Shown here in pieces: positions 10,862 through 20,991 of a stretch of DNA of 64,000 nt (position 1 is the stretch's first letter; each line of letters starts with the position of its first letter). The notes under the pieces are model-generated. The model saw only the letters and a list, made by a program, of their open reading frames with translations, did no database searches and had not been told where the DNA came from. Made by a program: the position numbers and the translations under genes. The stretch comes from Limonium bicolor (Eukaryota; Streptophyta; Magnoliopsida; Caryophyllales; Plumbaginaceae): NCBI GenBank assembly GCA_023374045.1, contig CM041777.1, positions 85,182,300-85,246,299 of the forward strand. Reading direction: 5' to 3'.

Positions 10862-11254
10862 CTATCTCTCCAAATTCTGATTAATGGCGGCTTGATCTGC
10901 AAACTTAGCATCAAATTTAGATTCAATTTCAGAAAATTTATCATTAGTGGCTTTTCTTTGCTCTAGGATCTCTGCAAGCATGCTCCTTATCTTGCTCGTA
11001 TCCTCCTTAGGGGGCTCCTGATAAGTGTAGAATTGTTGCTCCTCCATCTGCATTCTAGTCTGCTCACCTTCCCACCAATAAAACTGTCGAAAAGACGATT
11101 GTTGTGGCTGGTAATAATCTTGTTGTCTGAGCTGGTTGTAACTTTGAGTACCCGGCTGATTATACCTGTTCAAATTCTGCTCAATGTTCATTATTGTAAT
11201 CGTCGTTTCCAACTGTGTCAACACTCTCCTTAATTCATCCATGTTATCCTCCAT
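10862..11254 (-). CDS. Element A truncated gag-like ORF
   Basis: 130 residues, ATG at 11254. It is rich in Gln, Asn and Tyr at the start and then forms a predicted coiled coil ending DAKFADQAAINQNLER. This resembles the C-terminal tail of Athila-type gag; the main retrotransposon gag domain and the zinc knuckle are absent. The stop is a single in-frame TAG, and the next ORF continues in the same frame with the expected gag tail sequence. The gag tail was therefore one frame in the ancestor, and either a point mutation or a leaky stop now separates the halves. Confidence 0.6.
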   Translation of the reverse strand: MEDNMDELRRVLTQLETTITIMNIEQNLNRYNQPGTQSYNQLRQQDYYQPQQSSFRQFYWWEGEQTRMQMEEQQFYTYQEPPKEDTSKIRSMLAEILEQRKATNDKFSEIESKFDAKFADQAAINQNLER

Positions 11255-11815
11255 CTTTACCTACAAAAATAAAAATAAAAATAAATATAAAAAGTAAAAT
11301 AGAACTAAAGATAAAAAAAGAAACACAAAACAAAATTAACTAAATAAATCAACACAGAAAAAAAAAAGATAATGACTAAAAATATAACAAATAAAGAAAA
11401 CGAAAACAATAAACTAAAAAAAAAACAGAAAAGAAAACTAAATTAAATTAAATGTAATGAACTCATTGAACTGAATTCAAAACAAGAAATTAACCAAATA
11501 AATCCTAAGTGAAAATAAACTAAAAACGAACTAAGTAAACAAAATAAAAATAAAAGTAAAACTAAATAGATATATATAAATAAATCACTTAGAATCAAAC
11601 GTCATAATAAAAAAAACTATAAATCATGTACTAAACTAAACGTAATGAAAAAAAAAACACAAAAATTACGTAGCAGATCAAATTCGAAACGGTTATTGTA
11701 AATATAAATCGAATCGAAAAGAAAAATCAAAATAATATTAAAAAAAAGAAGAAAAAAAAAACTACAATTAAATCTCAATCAGATAAATAAAAGTATCAAT
11801 CAATCGTGCAGGAGG
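11255..11815 (-). other. Element A leader, A-rich on the plus strand
   Basis: Composed almost entirely of aaataaaa-like words on the plus strand, U-rich in the element transcript. No ORF. It lies between primer site and gag. Confidence 0.5.
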
Positions 11816-11832
11816 TCCCGGCAACGGCGCCA
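11816..11832 (-). other. Primer binding site of A (tRNA-Asp type)
   Basis: The plus strand reads tcccggcaacggcgcca, the 3' end of plant tRNA-Asp with one C missing from tccccgg. It stands six bases from the LTR. tRNA-Asp priming is usual for Athila-type elements. Confidence 0.8.
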
Positions 11833-11838
11833 AAAACT

Positions 11839-13293
11839 TGTTAGCAGAAATATGTGTTACTATACTTCTACCTAGGCAGTGTACCTATCGTTTTGCGGAC
11901 TAGTGAATTGAGTGGGGGTTGTCGATCTCAGGGACCTCGTTCAATTAATTGACAATTTATTTACTAACTGAGAGAAACTAAACTAAGAAAACAGGAAACG
12001 TCACTCTATCAGGTTTTACTTAATTTAATGAAAAGAAAGGCTCAACAAACTAATATAAAACAAAAAAAACAGTAAAATTAACTAAACTAATAAATAAAAA
12101 GTAAAACTCTAAATAAAAGGAAGCACCCCGGATTGTTCTACAAATCTTCACTAAATAATCTATTAATAAACTCTTCCCTAATTCTGCAATAAACTCATAC
12201 ACTATAATTAATTCGTCAACGGCTAAGTCTAACGAATCCTAACCAGTTGCTAGAACTAGCAGCAGGCTAATGCTCTAATCCGGACACAACTAATCGCATA
12301 AAGAACAGTTTCTATTTGAGACCGATTAACCTATAGGCAGGATCATGCTTCTAGTCGTTAATCAGGTTTAATTCCAATGTCTTGTTAACTATCTCAGCTC
12401 TCGCGTGTTAATTAGAAAACTACAAATATTGCTTTAATAATTGATCAGAAGATTAAAGCACATGAAGAACTGGAATTAAACTACTGCATCAATGAATTAG
12501 TCAAAAGATTACAAATAAATATAAAGATCTGATTTGCTACCCCAATCTGGGGAGCTAAATAAACTACTCAAACATAACTATAAAAGTAACAAAAACAACA
12601 AAGGAAGAACACGTTGATAAATTAGATAAAAAGGAAGAAGAGAACTCTGTTAGAAAATTCTCCACTCCGCCTTCTATCGTCGTGTGTCTCTGCATTAATC
12701 CTCTGTCAAAAATGTGGTGTGATAACAATGGTGAAGTTATGTGTGGAAGAGAGGAGAGGCAGAGCCTCTGCCCTAAAGTGAGAGGCGCAGGCGGACTGCC
12801 CGGTGTATGGAGGCGTGAATCCCCTGATAAACTCTAATCTCCAAATATATAAACAGCGGCGCCCAAGTCTATCCAATATCTGGCATTTGCTTTGATAAAA
12901 AGCATACGCTTTATTGTATTGTTTTGCAAACAAATGTCAATGACCTGATTAATGTATAGGTGAGCGACATGGTATATAATCATGATAACCGAATGATTAT
13001 ATGATCATTAGTATATGATTAATAAGATGATGTTGCTGTCAATGTGAATTCACCGTCAGTAACTAGAAACCAATGATGACAACAGCCATGAAATAATGTT
13101 GTGCAGTCGTTATATATATATGTGTGTCACCATGTAAATCCAATATTTTTCCTGCATTTTACACATAAAATATATCAATTCACATCAGAACATAAATATA
13201 AGAAAAACATATAATAAGTGAGAATATGACATGAATAGTTATGAAAATAGGAAGAATTAAAGCCCTAAAAATAGATATATTTCACACTTATCA
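11839..13293 (-). repeat. Element A 5' LTR
   Basis: Near-identical partner of 7282-8737, differing by about two dozen substitutions and small indels by eye, including a longer poly-A in the left copy. Confidence 0.85.
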
Positions 13294-13714
13294 GTAAGCA
13301 AGAAGAGAGAGAGAATACGTACCAAGTTAGTTAGTGCATCTAGATAGACTCTGCCTAGGAAGTTCCTAGTTTCGCTACGCTTACCATTGATCTGATCAGA
13401 AAGTGTATTGGGTGAGTGAGTGAAAAACCGCTAAGTAGATCCCTTCTACTTAGTGGGCATTTGTAAGTTGTTTTATTTGACCAGGTAATGAAATAGCTTA
13501 TTTGTGCATCTTGCTGAGTTCCACAGAGTCCTTCTATCTTTCTAGCATCATTTCATTTCAATTACTTCAAAGTCTTCCGCACCCTTAGTTTAAACAATTC
13601 GATTGAGTGCCTCTACATCATAGAGTGTTTCTCACCCACAAAGACTGATTGAGTCAAACCAACTCTTTGACTCACACCTTTGGTTGGTTTGAGTTAGCCA
13701 CCCGATCCTACACG

Positions 13715-13721
13715 TGGTATC
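13715..13721 (+). other. Primer binding site of C, first part (split by B)
   Basis: tggtatc at 13715-13721 continues as agagcc at 20955-20960 once B and one copy of its target duplication (gtatc) are removed, giving the tRNA-Met site two bases after the LTR end. Confidence 0.8.
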
Positions 13722-15087
13722 TGCAGACAATATATTGTGAGTGGTTGGAACTGACGTATTTAAAACAAATGAAAAAGAAATTAAAAACTCAAAATACCTT
13801 ACGGGCTGCAAACAAATCCCGGTCGCAGTAGTATAGTAAAGTGGAGGCGACCGGATATCGAACCGTGGGACTAAAGGGGAATTATCAAATTCCTAAACGG
13901 TGTCACAAAAAAAAGGGGAATTAATTGACTTGTTTTTATAAATAAAAGGAAAGATAAAATAAACTGAGTAAAAAGGTAAATTAAACGGGACTCTGGGTTC
14001 AGGTTTATATAGTCTGCTCTTTTATGCTATGTCTACCGGTTTTATTATAATAGTTTGGCAAAATTCCTGTTAATATCTTAAGGACTAAATCATAGACTCA
14101 AAAGAACTTGTTTACCAGAAAATGCTTGGTTTAATCCAGATTCGAGCAAAACACATGTAAACGGATTAAGTATGAGAAATTATATTTATGTCTGAAAATA
14201 CTAACTTATTAAATCATAATAAGCTTTCTACAGATTTACGGCTTAATTAACCTGTCTATTTATCACGGATCTGATCAAAATAGATTTAGTAAAGCATTTT
14301 AATAAATTCATGAAATTTATTAAAAAGGCGGAGAGATAAGCTTTAATCGTAACAAACTGTATTTAATTAAACCGGTAAAAACATAATTACATAATTAAAC
14401 ATACTATAAATTAACCTTCACCCAGAGTATATCTCTTTAGCCTGACATATTAACTGGTAATATGTTGGTTAGAGGTGGACAGAATAACAACGCAGTGGTT
14501 TTTGTGGATGAAAATGGAGTGAGATGGTGATTTTGTGGAGGAAAATTGACATGGTTTTTGGGGTGGAATGAGATATGTATTAATGGAGGGTAACAGGTGT
14601 ATTTATAGTGAAAATGGGGTAGAAATGAAGGGGGTGTCGGTGTATTAGGCATGTTCACACTATGTCGATTCTGCTCTGTACGCTGTCAAATGTGACGTGT
14701 CCGAACCAGTGTCCGAATTAGCTGGTTCGGACATGTCGACGTTGTGCGGAGCGCGCTCCACGTGTGTGCGTCCGAACCTGCTTGTCCGGACGGTGGTTCG
14801 GACGATAATTGTTTTGCCTCTAAAATCTTCGTTTGAGCTCTGATTTGATCCCCGTTTGTTGCGTTGCGAAGCTTGTGAAGAACTCTACATATTTACATGA
14901 CTTTTTCCTGCACTTAACATATAAAATGCATTAGTCCATAACAAAACATAAATCTAGGAAAAAGCATATAGTAAGTGGGAAACATTACTTTAAAGTGTTG
15001 TAAATAATAAGGTACTTTAAAGTGTTGTAAATAATAAGGTAATTAAACCCTAAAAGATTGTTACAAAACTTCTAGATTAAAGGGTAC
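13722..15087 (-). repeat. Element B 3' LTR (inner end altered)
   Basis: Matches the 5' LTR to position 15056. The last part of the expected terminus (tctatatgtttcgcacttatca) is then replaced by about 30 unrelated bases before a cttcctttttttt tract. A TATA box (ctataaatac, minus strand) is at about 14597-14606. A 27-base unit is tandemly duplicated at 14987-15040. Palindromic tccgaacc/ggttcgga sequence occupies 14699-14812. Confidence 0.75.
14987..15040. repeat. 27-bp tandem duplication in one B LTR
   Basis: Two exact copies of a unit starting actttaaagtgttg lie back to back; the other LTR has a single copy. It is a private change since insertion. Confidence 0.9.
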
Positions 15088-16178
15088 TAGAAACTTCCTT
15101 TTTTTTAGTTTTTGAAAAGAACCTTGAAATCATACAAACAACTATTAAGAAGTTGAAGTAGAACCATAAGAATCCAGTTTTTAACCCTAAGCCAATCCAC
15201 TATTTTCTTTCACATTTCCTGAAACGACAAGGGGCATGAAGTAAAATCTTATTCCATTATACCTTTCAATGCCACGTACTCATGATCCATAATAATGAAG
15301 TTTTTATCATTTAAATTACATAATGCAAAATACTTCAACAATTGAAGTTCAATTCCTTTCACCTCAGACTTTTCTCTCCACCCTTGTAGCGGTTTTGGGT
15401 CAACTATCCCAAATATAAAATACCTTAGGTAGCTAGGTGATAAAGCACCCCAAAGAACTTAATAACCGAGTGGACGAGGCCTGGTTAGGTTTAGAATATG
15501 CCTGTTTGGATCAGAGGAGTACCTTGCCTTGTTCTTTTTCCACCTTTTCATTCCAATTCAAATCTAGGCTCAAAGCTAAAAACAGGGCTCAAATGATAAT
15601 TATTCTTAAACTTTAAGCAATTTCTAATTACAATAAATTTAAAATGGTTGAAAATTTTTAGTACCCCATAATGTTTGTAGGTTTGCAATATTTCCTGTAT
15701 GGCTCCCTTTTGACTATTTCAAACTTAACAAATCTAAACAAATTGTCAAAAGAGAAAACTTAAGAACAAGCTACAAGGGTACGAGTACTCCCCCAGACTT
15801 AAGCTCAAGCAATGCCCTCATTGCGTAGAAAGAATTAAATTAACATGGCATGCAATCTGAACATGGAAATTTCACAAAGAAAAGCAAAAGGGAATATGAA
15901 ATATCAGAAGGAAAGAGTGTACTCCCCAGAGTTCACAGAGTGTGCAGAGCTCCCCCACACTTGAGTGCAGCTGTAGAATTACATGAAATGTACCTGTAAA
16001 GATAATTCTACACAGCCAGAAGAACGCAAGTAAAACCCTAATTTTATTATAACATATAAAAGGGAAATATAGTACAAAGAGAGAAAACAAAATAAAAGGA
16101 AGGGCAAAGTGTAGATAGTGGGTTGCCTCCCACCAAGCTGCCCGGGTTTAACGTCTCTAGCTAGACGCATGTTCTTCA
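15088..16178 (-). other. Element B 3' non-coding region
   Basis: No supported ORF. It shares with A the cttgtagcgg...accttaggtag block (15386-15470), a stem-loop gcaatgccctcattgc (15809-15824) after cccccagacttaag, a further cccccacacttgag tract (15953-15966), and gggttgcctccc near the ORF end (16120-16131; A has it at 10109-10120). Confidence 0.6.
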
Positions 16179-17137
16179 TTATCCTGGATCAAAAATGAAA
16201 GTGGACAACAGTGTTAACGAGAATGTGAAATGGCCAATAAGTAGGATAGAACCACCTGGATCAAAATAAAGTATTATTGCAGCAATTAAATTAGGAAAAT
16301 ACAAACTCCACAAAACCTGGTTTTGAATGAGTTGTTTGCTGCAATTAATCTTGAACTGAAAACGGGGTGATGGTTTTATTTCTTCCTCAAACTGGGAGAA
16401 TGTAAACATTATCCTCCTTTTGTTGAGCCGGTAGGAGGCAAGGTGGTAGTGGTGTTCCTCTCTCAGAGTCGAGGATGTAAATTTTCTCCCCTGGATCGAA
16501 AATGAAGGTGGAAGTGGGTGTCAATGGGTGGGTTAGGCGGTCATTATTTTTCTTTGGAGAAAGGCCTAGATTTTTCAATGGATGACCCTTGGTGCGAGGA
16601 TCATCTAGTTGTGGAGACGCCTCTTCTATTTTAAGGATGAAGACATCCTTAACTGTGTTGAACAGTGCAGGGAGAACTTCGGGGCAGATTGTGTCTTCAA
16701 ATTCTGATCCTGGATCAAATGGAAAGGTGGCCTTCTCACTTAGCGAGTTGACTTCGAGTTTCCACCCTACTTCTTTGGTGCACAAGAGGGGAAGGCCGTG
16801 ATCCTCCAGATGAAGATCAAAGTTGGATGGCTCCTCCTCTTCAAATTTGAGGATGTAATAATCCTCGTCTTCTTTGAGAGGCTCATAGGAAGAGCCCTGA
16901 TTGAATTCAACTTCAGAGGGAGGTGGCTCATCGAAGTTGATTGTAGCGTTTTGTTGGATGTCTGGCGGGGGGAGCGAGCATTTCCTCCTCTTCATTTTTG
17001 ATGATGTAACTATCCTCATTTTCTGGGTATAGCACAGAGAATGAGGGAAAATAATGGTAGTTGACTTCAGAGGGAGGAGACTCCATGAAGTTAGGTAGAA
17101 GTAGAAGTGTCCTCTGATGGCTTGTCTTCAAGCTCAA
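16179..17137 (-). pseudogene. Element B modular acidic ORF, frameshifted
   Basis: Three overlapping frames (17137-16928, 17019-16387, 16409-16179) together give a chain of units. The patterns are SYIIKNEEEE, YYILKFEEEEPS, VFILKIEEASP, IYILDSERGTP and VYILPV, interleaved with FDPG motifs (TFPFDPGS, TFIFDPGE, LYFDPGG and a terminal TFIFDPG). The last segment aligns with the C-terminus of the element A ORF (NQVLWSLYFPN versus HQVLWSLYFPI). More units are present than in A, so the module number varies. I cannot name the family. Frame changes between the three parts mean the present copy is broken. Confidence 0.6.
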
Positions 17138-17201
17138 GCAGAAGGTTTGATGTCGTTTGCTCAGGTTTGAACGGGGGTGGTGATAGAGAGTAACTCAAAT
17201 C

Positions 17202-18770
17202 CTAAGTAAAGTCATCCACTATATGAATCATTTCGCTCTCCGGTTGCTGCGATGCAAGGTCTAGTGGACCTTCCATCATTTCATTTATCTCAACTAATTG
17301 GCATAGAGCTTCAATTGGTTCATATCGAGGTATTCTTCCCTCAGCCCGCTGCTCCACTTCATGGACCATTTCACTCTCAGGTTGTTGCTCCCTTTGAGCT
17401 AGTGTGATGGGCTGGTCCACTACATAAATTGCATTTGCATACTCTCGTGGATTTGGATTGGTTTGTGAGGGGAGTTGGGCAGGAGGTCTTTGTTGGATGA
17501 GAAGTTGTTGGATTTGGGATTGCAAGGCTCTTTGGTCTTTACGAAGGGCTGTGACTTCATCTTGCGTGTCTCGGGTCTTACTCATCATTGCTTTAAACAT
17601 CTCCTGCATTTGGGACACTCCAGAGTCGGGATTTGAAGGAGGGTGAGTCGGTCGGCTTGAAGAAGCATTATTGCCATAAGGCGGTTGCTGATACTGCCTT
17701 TGGCCTCCTTGAAAATTGGGGTGCATGTTGTTCTGCCATGGTTGTCTGTACCCTAAATTGTTGCCAACAAAGTTTGCTTCCTCTATTGCTTTTAATTCTT
17801 GTAATTGGGGCATTGTTCATAATCATGTGGCCCGCCACATTGCGTACAAGAAACATTAGGAGATGATAGGGATAGAGGAGCATAGCCTGGAGGGGTTGTA
17901 GATGATCGGGAAATCATCGACTTAGCTTGTTGGGGGTAAGAGTTCATGGCCATCTGCTCAACTACTTTCTGCAGGGTGCTTACTTTTGTCGCCTGCTGCG
18001 CATTGCTCTCCATGAGTTGCTCGTGGCTTCTCATCAGCTGGTCGAACTTATTGTAACTTTCTTCTACGTGGTATAAGCCTGGAGTGCCTCCTCTTGATCC
18101 ACCTGTGGCCCAGTCTCTGATCTCTTCACAGAGGGACTCTATCCCATTCAGAAACTGTTCCCCTGGCTTTTTCAAAATATTAGCACCTAAAGAGGAGAGT
18201 ACCATTGTTTTGCATTGATTGATTAAGCCTTTGTAGAACAATTGAGATAATTGTTCTTTAGTGAGACCATGGTGAGGACACATCAGCAACAGTCCTTTGA
18301 AACGGTCCCAAGTTTCACAGATGTTTTCTGACCCTGGCTGCTTGAAATTGTAGATCTCATCAATCATTTCTAACGTTCGGCTCGGGGGCAGGAACTTGTC
18401 ATAGAACTTTGTGGCCATTTCATCCCAAGTACCAATGGTACTTGTGTGTAAGGTCTGTGGTACCATTTACTCGCATTTCCCATCAGACTGTGAGGGAACA
18501 TGGACAGTCTCGCGTATTGGAGTACTGCGTTGGTCACGGTTAGACTGTTGGCATGCTGCAGAAACTTGGTGACATGCAGCAGAGCTTCGTCAGGACTAGA
18601 GCCATCGAACATGTCTAACTCCTTTACACATTGGATCTGATGATAAGGCTTCAGTTTTTGCCACTCATCGTATTCGGATTGGGTAAGGTGGGGAAGGATG
18701 TGGCGGGCTGTTGTCCTTGATTAGATGGCCTGTTGATGTTTCGAACTGTAGCTGGTGGTGAAGATGTCAT
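17202..18770 (-). pseudogene. Element B gag, Athila type, frameshifted
   Basis: ATG at 18770 gives a Pro/Asn-rich N-terminus. After a frame change near 18670 come EYDEWQKLKPYHQIQ and MFDGSSPDEALLHVTKFL, and after another come WDEMATKFYDKFLPP, CETWDRFKGLL and a CX2CX3HX4C knuckle (CTQCGGPHDYEQC, about 17808-17850). This is the usual order of a plant gypsy gag domain followed by a zinc knuckle. The tail (17813-17202) is in a different frame overlapping by 22 bases and continues with FVGNN, a Gln/Asn-rich stretch and a coiled coil. The known role is capsid formation and RNA packaging. At least three frame changes prevent a full product. Confidence 0.75.
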
Positions 18771-19185
18771 ATATGTTTCCGGGTTAGATTCTATCACCGT
18801 GGTGGTTGTTTTGTTGAGATCGTTTCTGCCTTAGAGTGCGCAGAAAGGTTCTCTCGATCTCAGGGAGATGAAGCTAACCGTGTGATTATTAATATTGTCC
18901 GGAAGGCTGTGTGACCTGGTAAAAGGCATTCACCACTCAAAACATAAAAAGAAACTTGTGATGTGATAAAATAAATAGAAATGGAAAGAAATAGGGAGGG
19001 GGAAATTAAACAGCTAAAAAGAAACAATTCAATAAAATAAAATAAGATTACTTTTTTTAACAAGAGTAAATAAAACCGAAAATAAATAAACAAAAAGGAA
19101 TAAAAATAAATGCAGTTCAAGTAAATGAAAGTAATAAAATAAAATAAAGAAAAAAGACAGAATTAAATTGTTGGAATTAAAATGA

Positions 19186-19480
19186 TAAGGGAATTTAAAT
19201 GACAGTAATTTAAATGACAGAAAATAAAGAACTGGAATTTAATTGACTGAAATTAAATGACAGAAAAATTTAAATGACAAAATTTAAATGACAGAATTTA
19301 GATGACAGAATTTAGATTACTGAAATTTAAAGGACACTGGAAATTTAAATAACTGGAAAGTAAATGACAGGAAATTTAAATGACTGGGAATTAAATGACA
19401 GTAAAGTAAATGACTGGAAAATAAATAACTGTAATTAATGCGATATTTAAATTGCTGCAATAATTAAATGACAGGAATTA
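19186..19480. repeat. Degenerate short tandem repeat in the B leader
   Basis: About 15 imperfect copies of an aatttaaatgacag-like unit of 14-20 bases fill the leader between primer site and gag. A and B both have low-complexity leaders but with different units. Confidence 0.65.
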
Positions 19481-19576
19481 GTAGAAATAAAATAAACAAA
19501 CAAAAAAAATAGTATAAACAGAATATTATAATATAGCAAGTGAATTATCCGGGCTTAAGGACTAGAATAAATCAAG

Positions 19577-19594
19577 TCCCCGGCAACGGCGCCA
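19577..19594 (-). other. Primer binding site of B (tRNA-Asp)
   Basis: The plus strand reads tccccggcaacggcgcca, an exact match, from memory, to the last 18 bases of mature plant tRNA-Asp. It is three bases from the LTR end. Confidence 0.85.
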
Positions 19595-19597
19595 TTT

Positions 19598-20949
19598 TGC
19601 AGACAATATATCGCGAGTGGTTGGAACTGACGTATTTAAAAAAAATGAAAAAGAAATTAAAAACTCAAAATACCTTACGGGCTGCAAACAAATCCCGGTC
19701 GCAGTAGTATAGTAAAGTGGAGGCGACCGGATATCAAACCGTGGGACTAAAGGGGAATTATCTAATTCCTAAACGATGTCACAAAAAAGGGGGGGAATTA
19801 ATTGACTTGTATTTATAAATAAAAAAGAAAGATAAATAAACTGAGTAAAAAGGTAAATTACACGGGACTCTGGGTTCAGGTTTATATAGTCTGCTCTTTT
19901 ATGCTATGTCTACCGGTTTTATTATAATAGTTTGGCAAAATCTGTTAATATCTTAAGGACTAAATCATAGACTCAAAAGAACTCGTTTACCAGAAAATGC
20001 TCGGTCTAATCCAGATTTGAGCAAAACACATGTAAATGGATTAAGTGTGAGAAATTATATTTGCGTCTGAAAATACTAACTTATTAAATCATAATAAGCT
20101 TTCTACAGATTTACGGCTTAATTAACCTGTCTATTTATCACGGATCTGATCAAAATAGATTTAGTAAAGCATTTTAATAAATTCATGAAATTATTAAAAA
20201 GGCGAGAGATAAGCTTTAATCGTAACAAACTGTATTTAATTAAACCGGTAAAAACATAATTACATAATTAAACAGACTATAAATTAACCTTCACCCAGAG
20301 TATATCCTCTTTAGCCTGACATATTAACTGGTAATATGTTGGTTAGAGGTTGGACAGAATAACAACGCAGTGGTTTTTGTGGATGAAAATGGAGTGAGAT
20401 GGTGATTTTTGTGGAGGAAAATTGACATGGTTTTTGGGGTGGAATGAGATATGTATTAATGGAGGGTAATAGGTGTATGTATAGTGAAAATGGGGTAGAA
20501 ATGAAGGGGGTGTCGGTGTATTAGGCGTGTGAAAGGATAAAGTTAATTTATCCTTTCACACTATGTCGATTCTGCTCTGTACGCTGTCAAATTTGACGTG
20601 TCCGAACCAGTGTCCGAATCAGCTAGTTCGGACATGTCGACATTGTGCGGAGCGCGCTCCACGTGTGTGCGTCCGAACCTGCTTGTCCGGACGGTGGTTC
20701 GGACGATAATTGTTTTGCCTCTAAAATCTTAGTTTGAGCTCGATTTGATCCCCGTTTGTTGCGTTGCGAAGCTGTGAAGAACTCTACATATTTACATGGC
20801 TTTTTCCTGCACTTAACATATAAAATGCATTAGTCCATAACAAACATAAATCTAGGAAAAAGCATATAGTAAGTGGGAAACATTACTTTAAAATGTTGTA
20901 AATAATAAGGTAATTAAACCCTAAAAGTCTATATGTTTCGCACTTATCA
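19598..20949 (-). repeat. Element B 5' LTR
   Basis: Carries the intact U3 start (plus strand ...cgcacttatca). It contains a 31-base perfect inverted repeat (20529-20559) that is missing from the other LTR, and the tccgaacc/ggttcgga palindromes at about 20597-20703. Confidence 0.85.
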
Positions 20950-20991
20950 GTATCAGAGCCTTGCTTAGGCTAACGGTCAATCAACGAAGCA

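Larger units (their letters stand above)
7282..13293 (-). mobile_element. Element A: pol-less Athila-like gypsy element
   Basis: LTRs 7282-8737 and 11839-13293 are nearly identical and have TG...CA ends; gtaag flanks both sides (7277-7281, 13294-13298). The primer site next to the right LTR matches tRNA-Asp, so the element runs on the minus strand. The internal 3.1 kb holds an A-rich leader, a short C-terminal gag-like ORF, an acidic modular ORF and about 1.4 kb of non-coding 3' sequence. No protease, RT, RNase H or integrase is present, so it depends on a helper element. The few LTR differences indicate a fairly recent insertion. Confidence 0.85.
6874..13712 (+). repeat. Left LTR of C, interrupted by element A
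   Basis: The LTR runs 6874-7281 and continues at 13299-13712 after A. It ends ...gatcctaca. It matches the right LTR closely; I count on the order of 2-3 percent differences by eye. Confidence 0.85.
13722..20949 (-). mobile_element. Element B: pol-less, gag-bearing Athila-like gypsy element (TR-GAG-like)
   Basis: Bounded by gtatc on both sides (13717-13721, 20950-20954) with outer ends tgcagac...cttatca. LTRs are about 13722-15087 and 19598-20949; the tRNA-Asp primer site lies at 19577-19594. The internal region carries a full-length but frameshifted Athila-type gag and a modular acidic ORF like that of A, and it lacks protease, RT and integrase. It belongs to the non-autonomous class that keeps gag. 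It landed exactly inside the primer site of C, which would by itself have disabled C. Confidence 0.85.

Noticed and set aside
13822..13873. A genuine tRNA gene in the B LTR
   Set aside because: No anticodon arm and no closing acceptor stem; resemblance only, reported as a finding rather than a gene.
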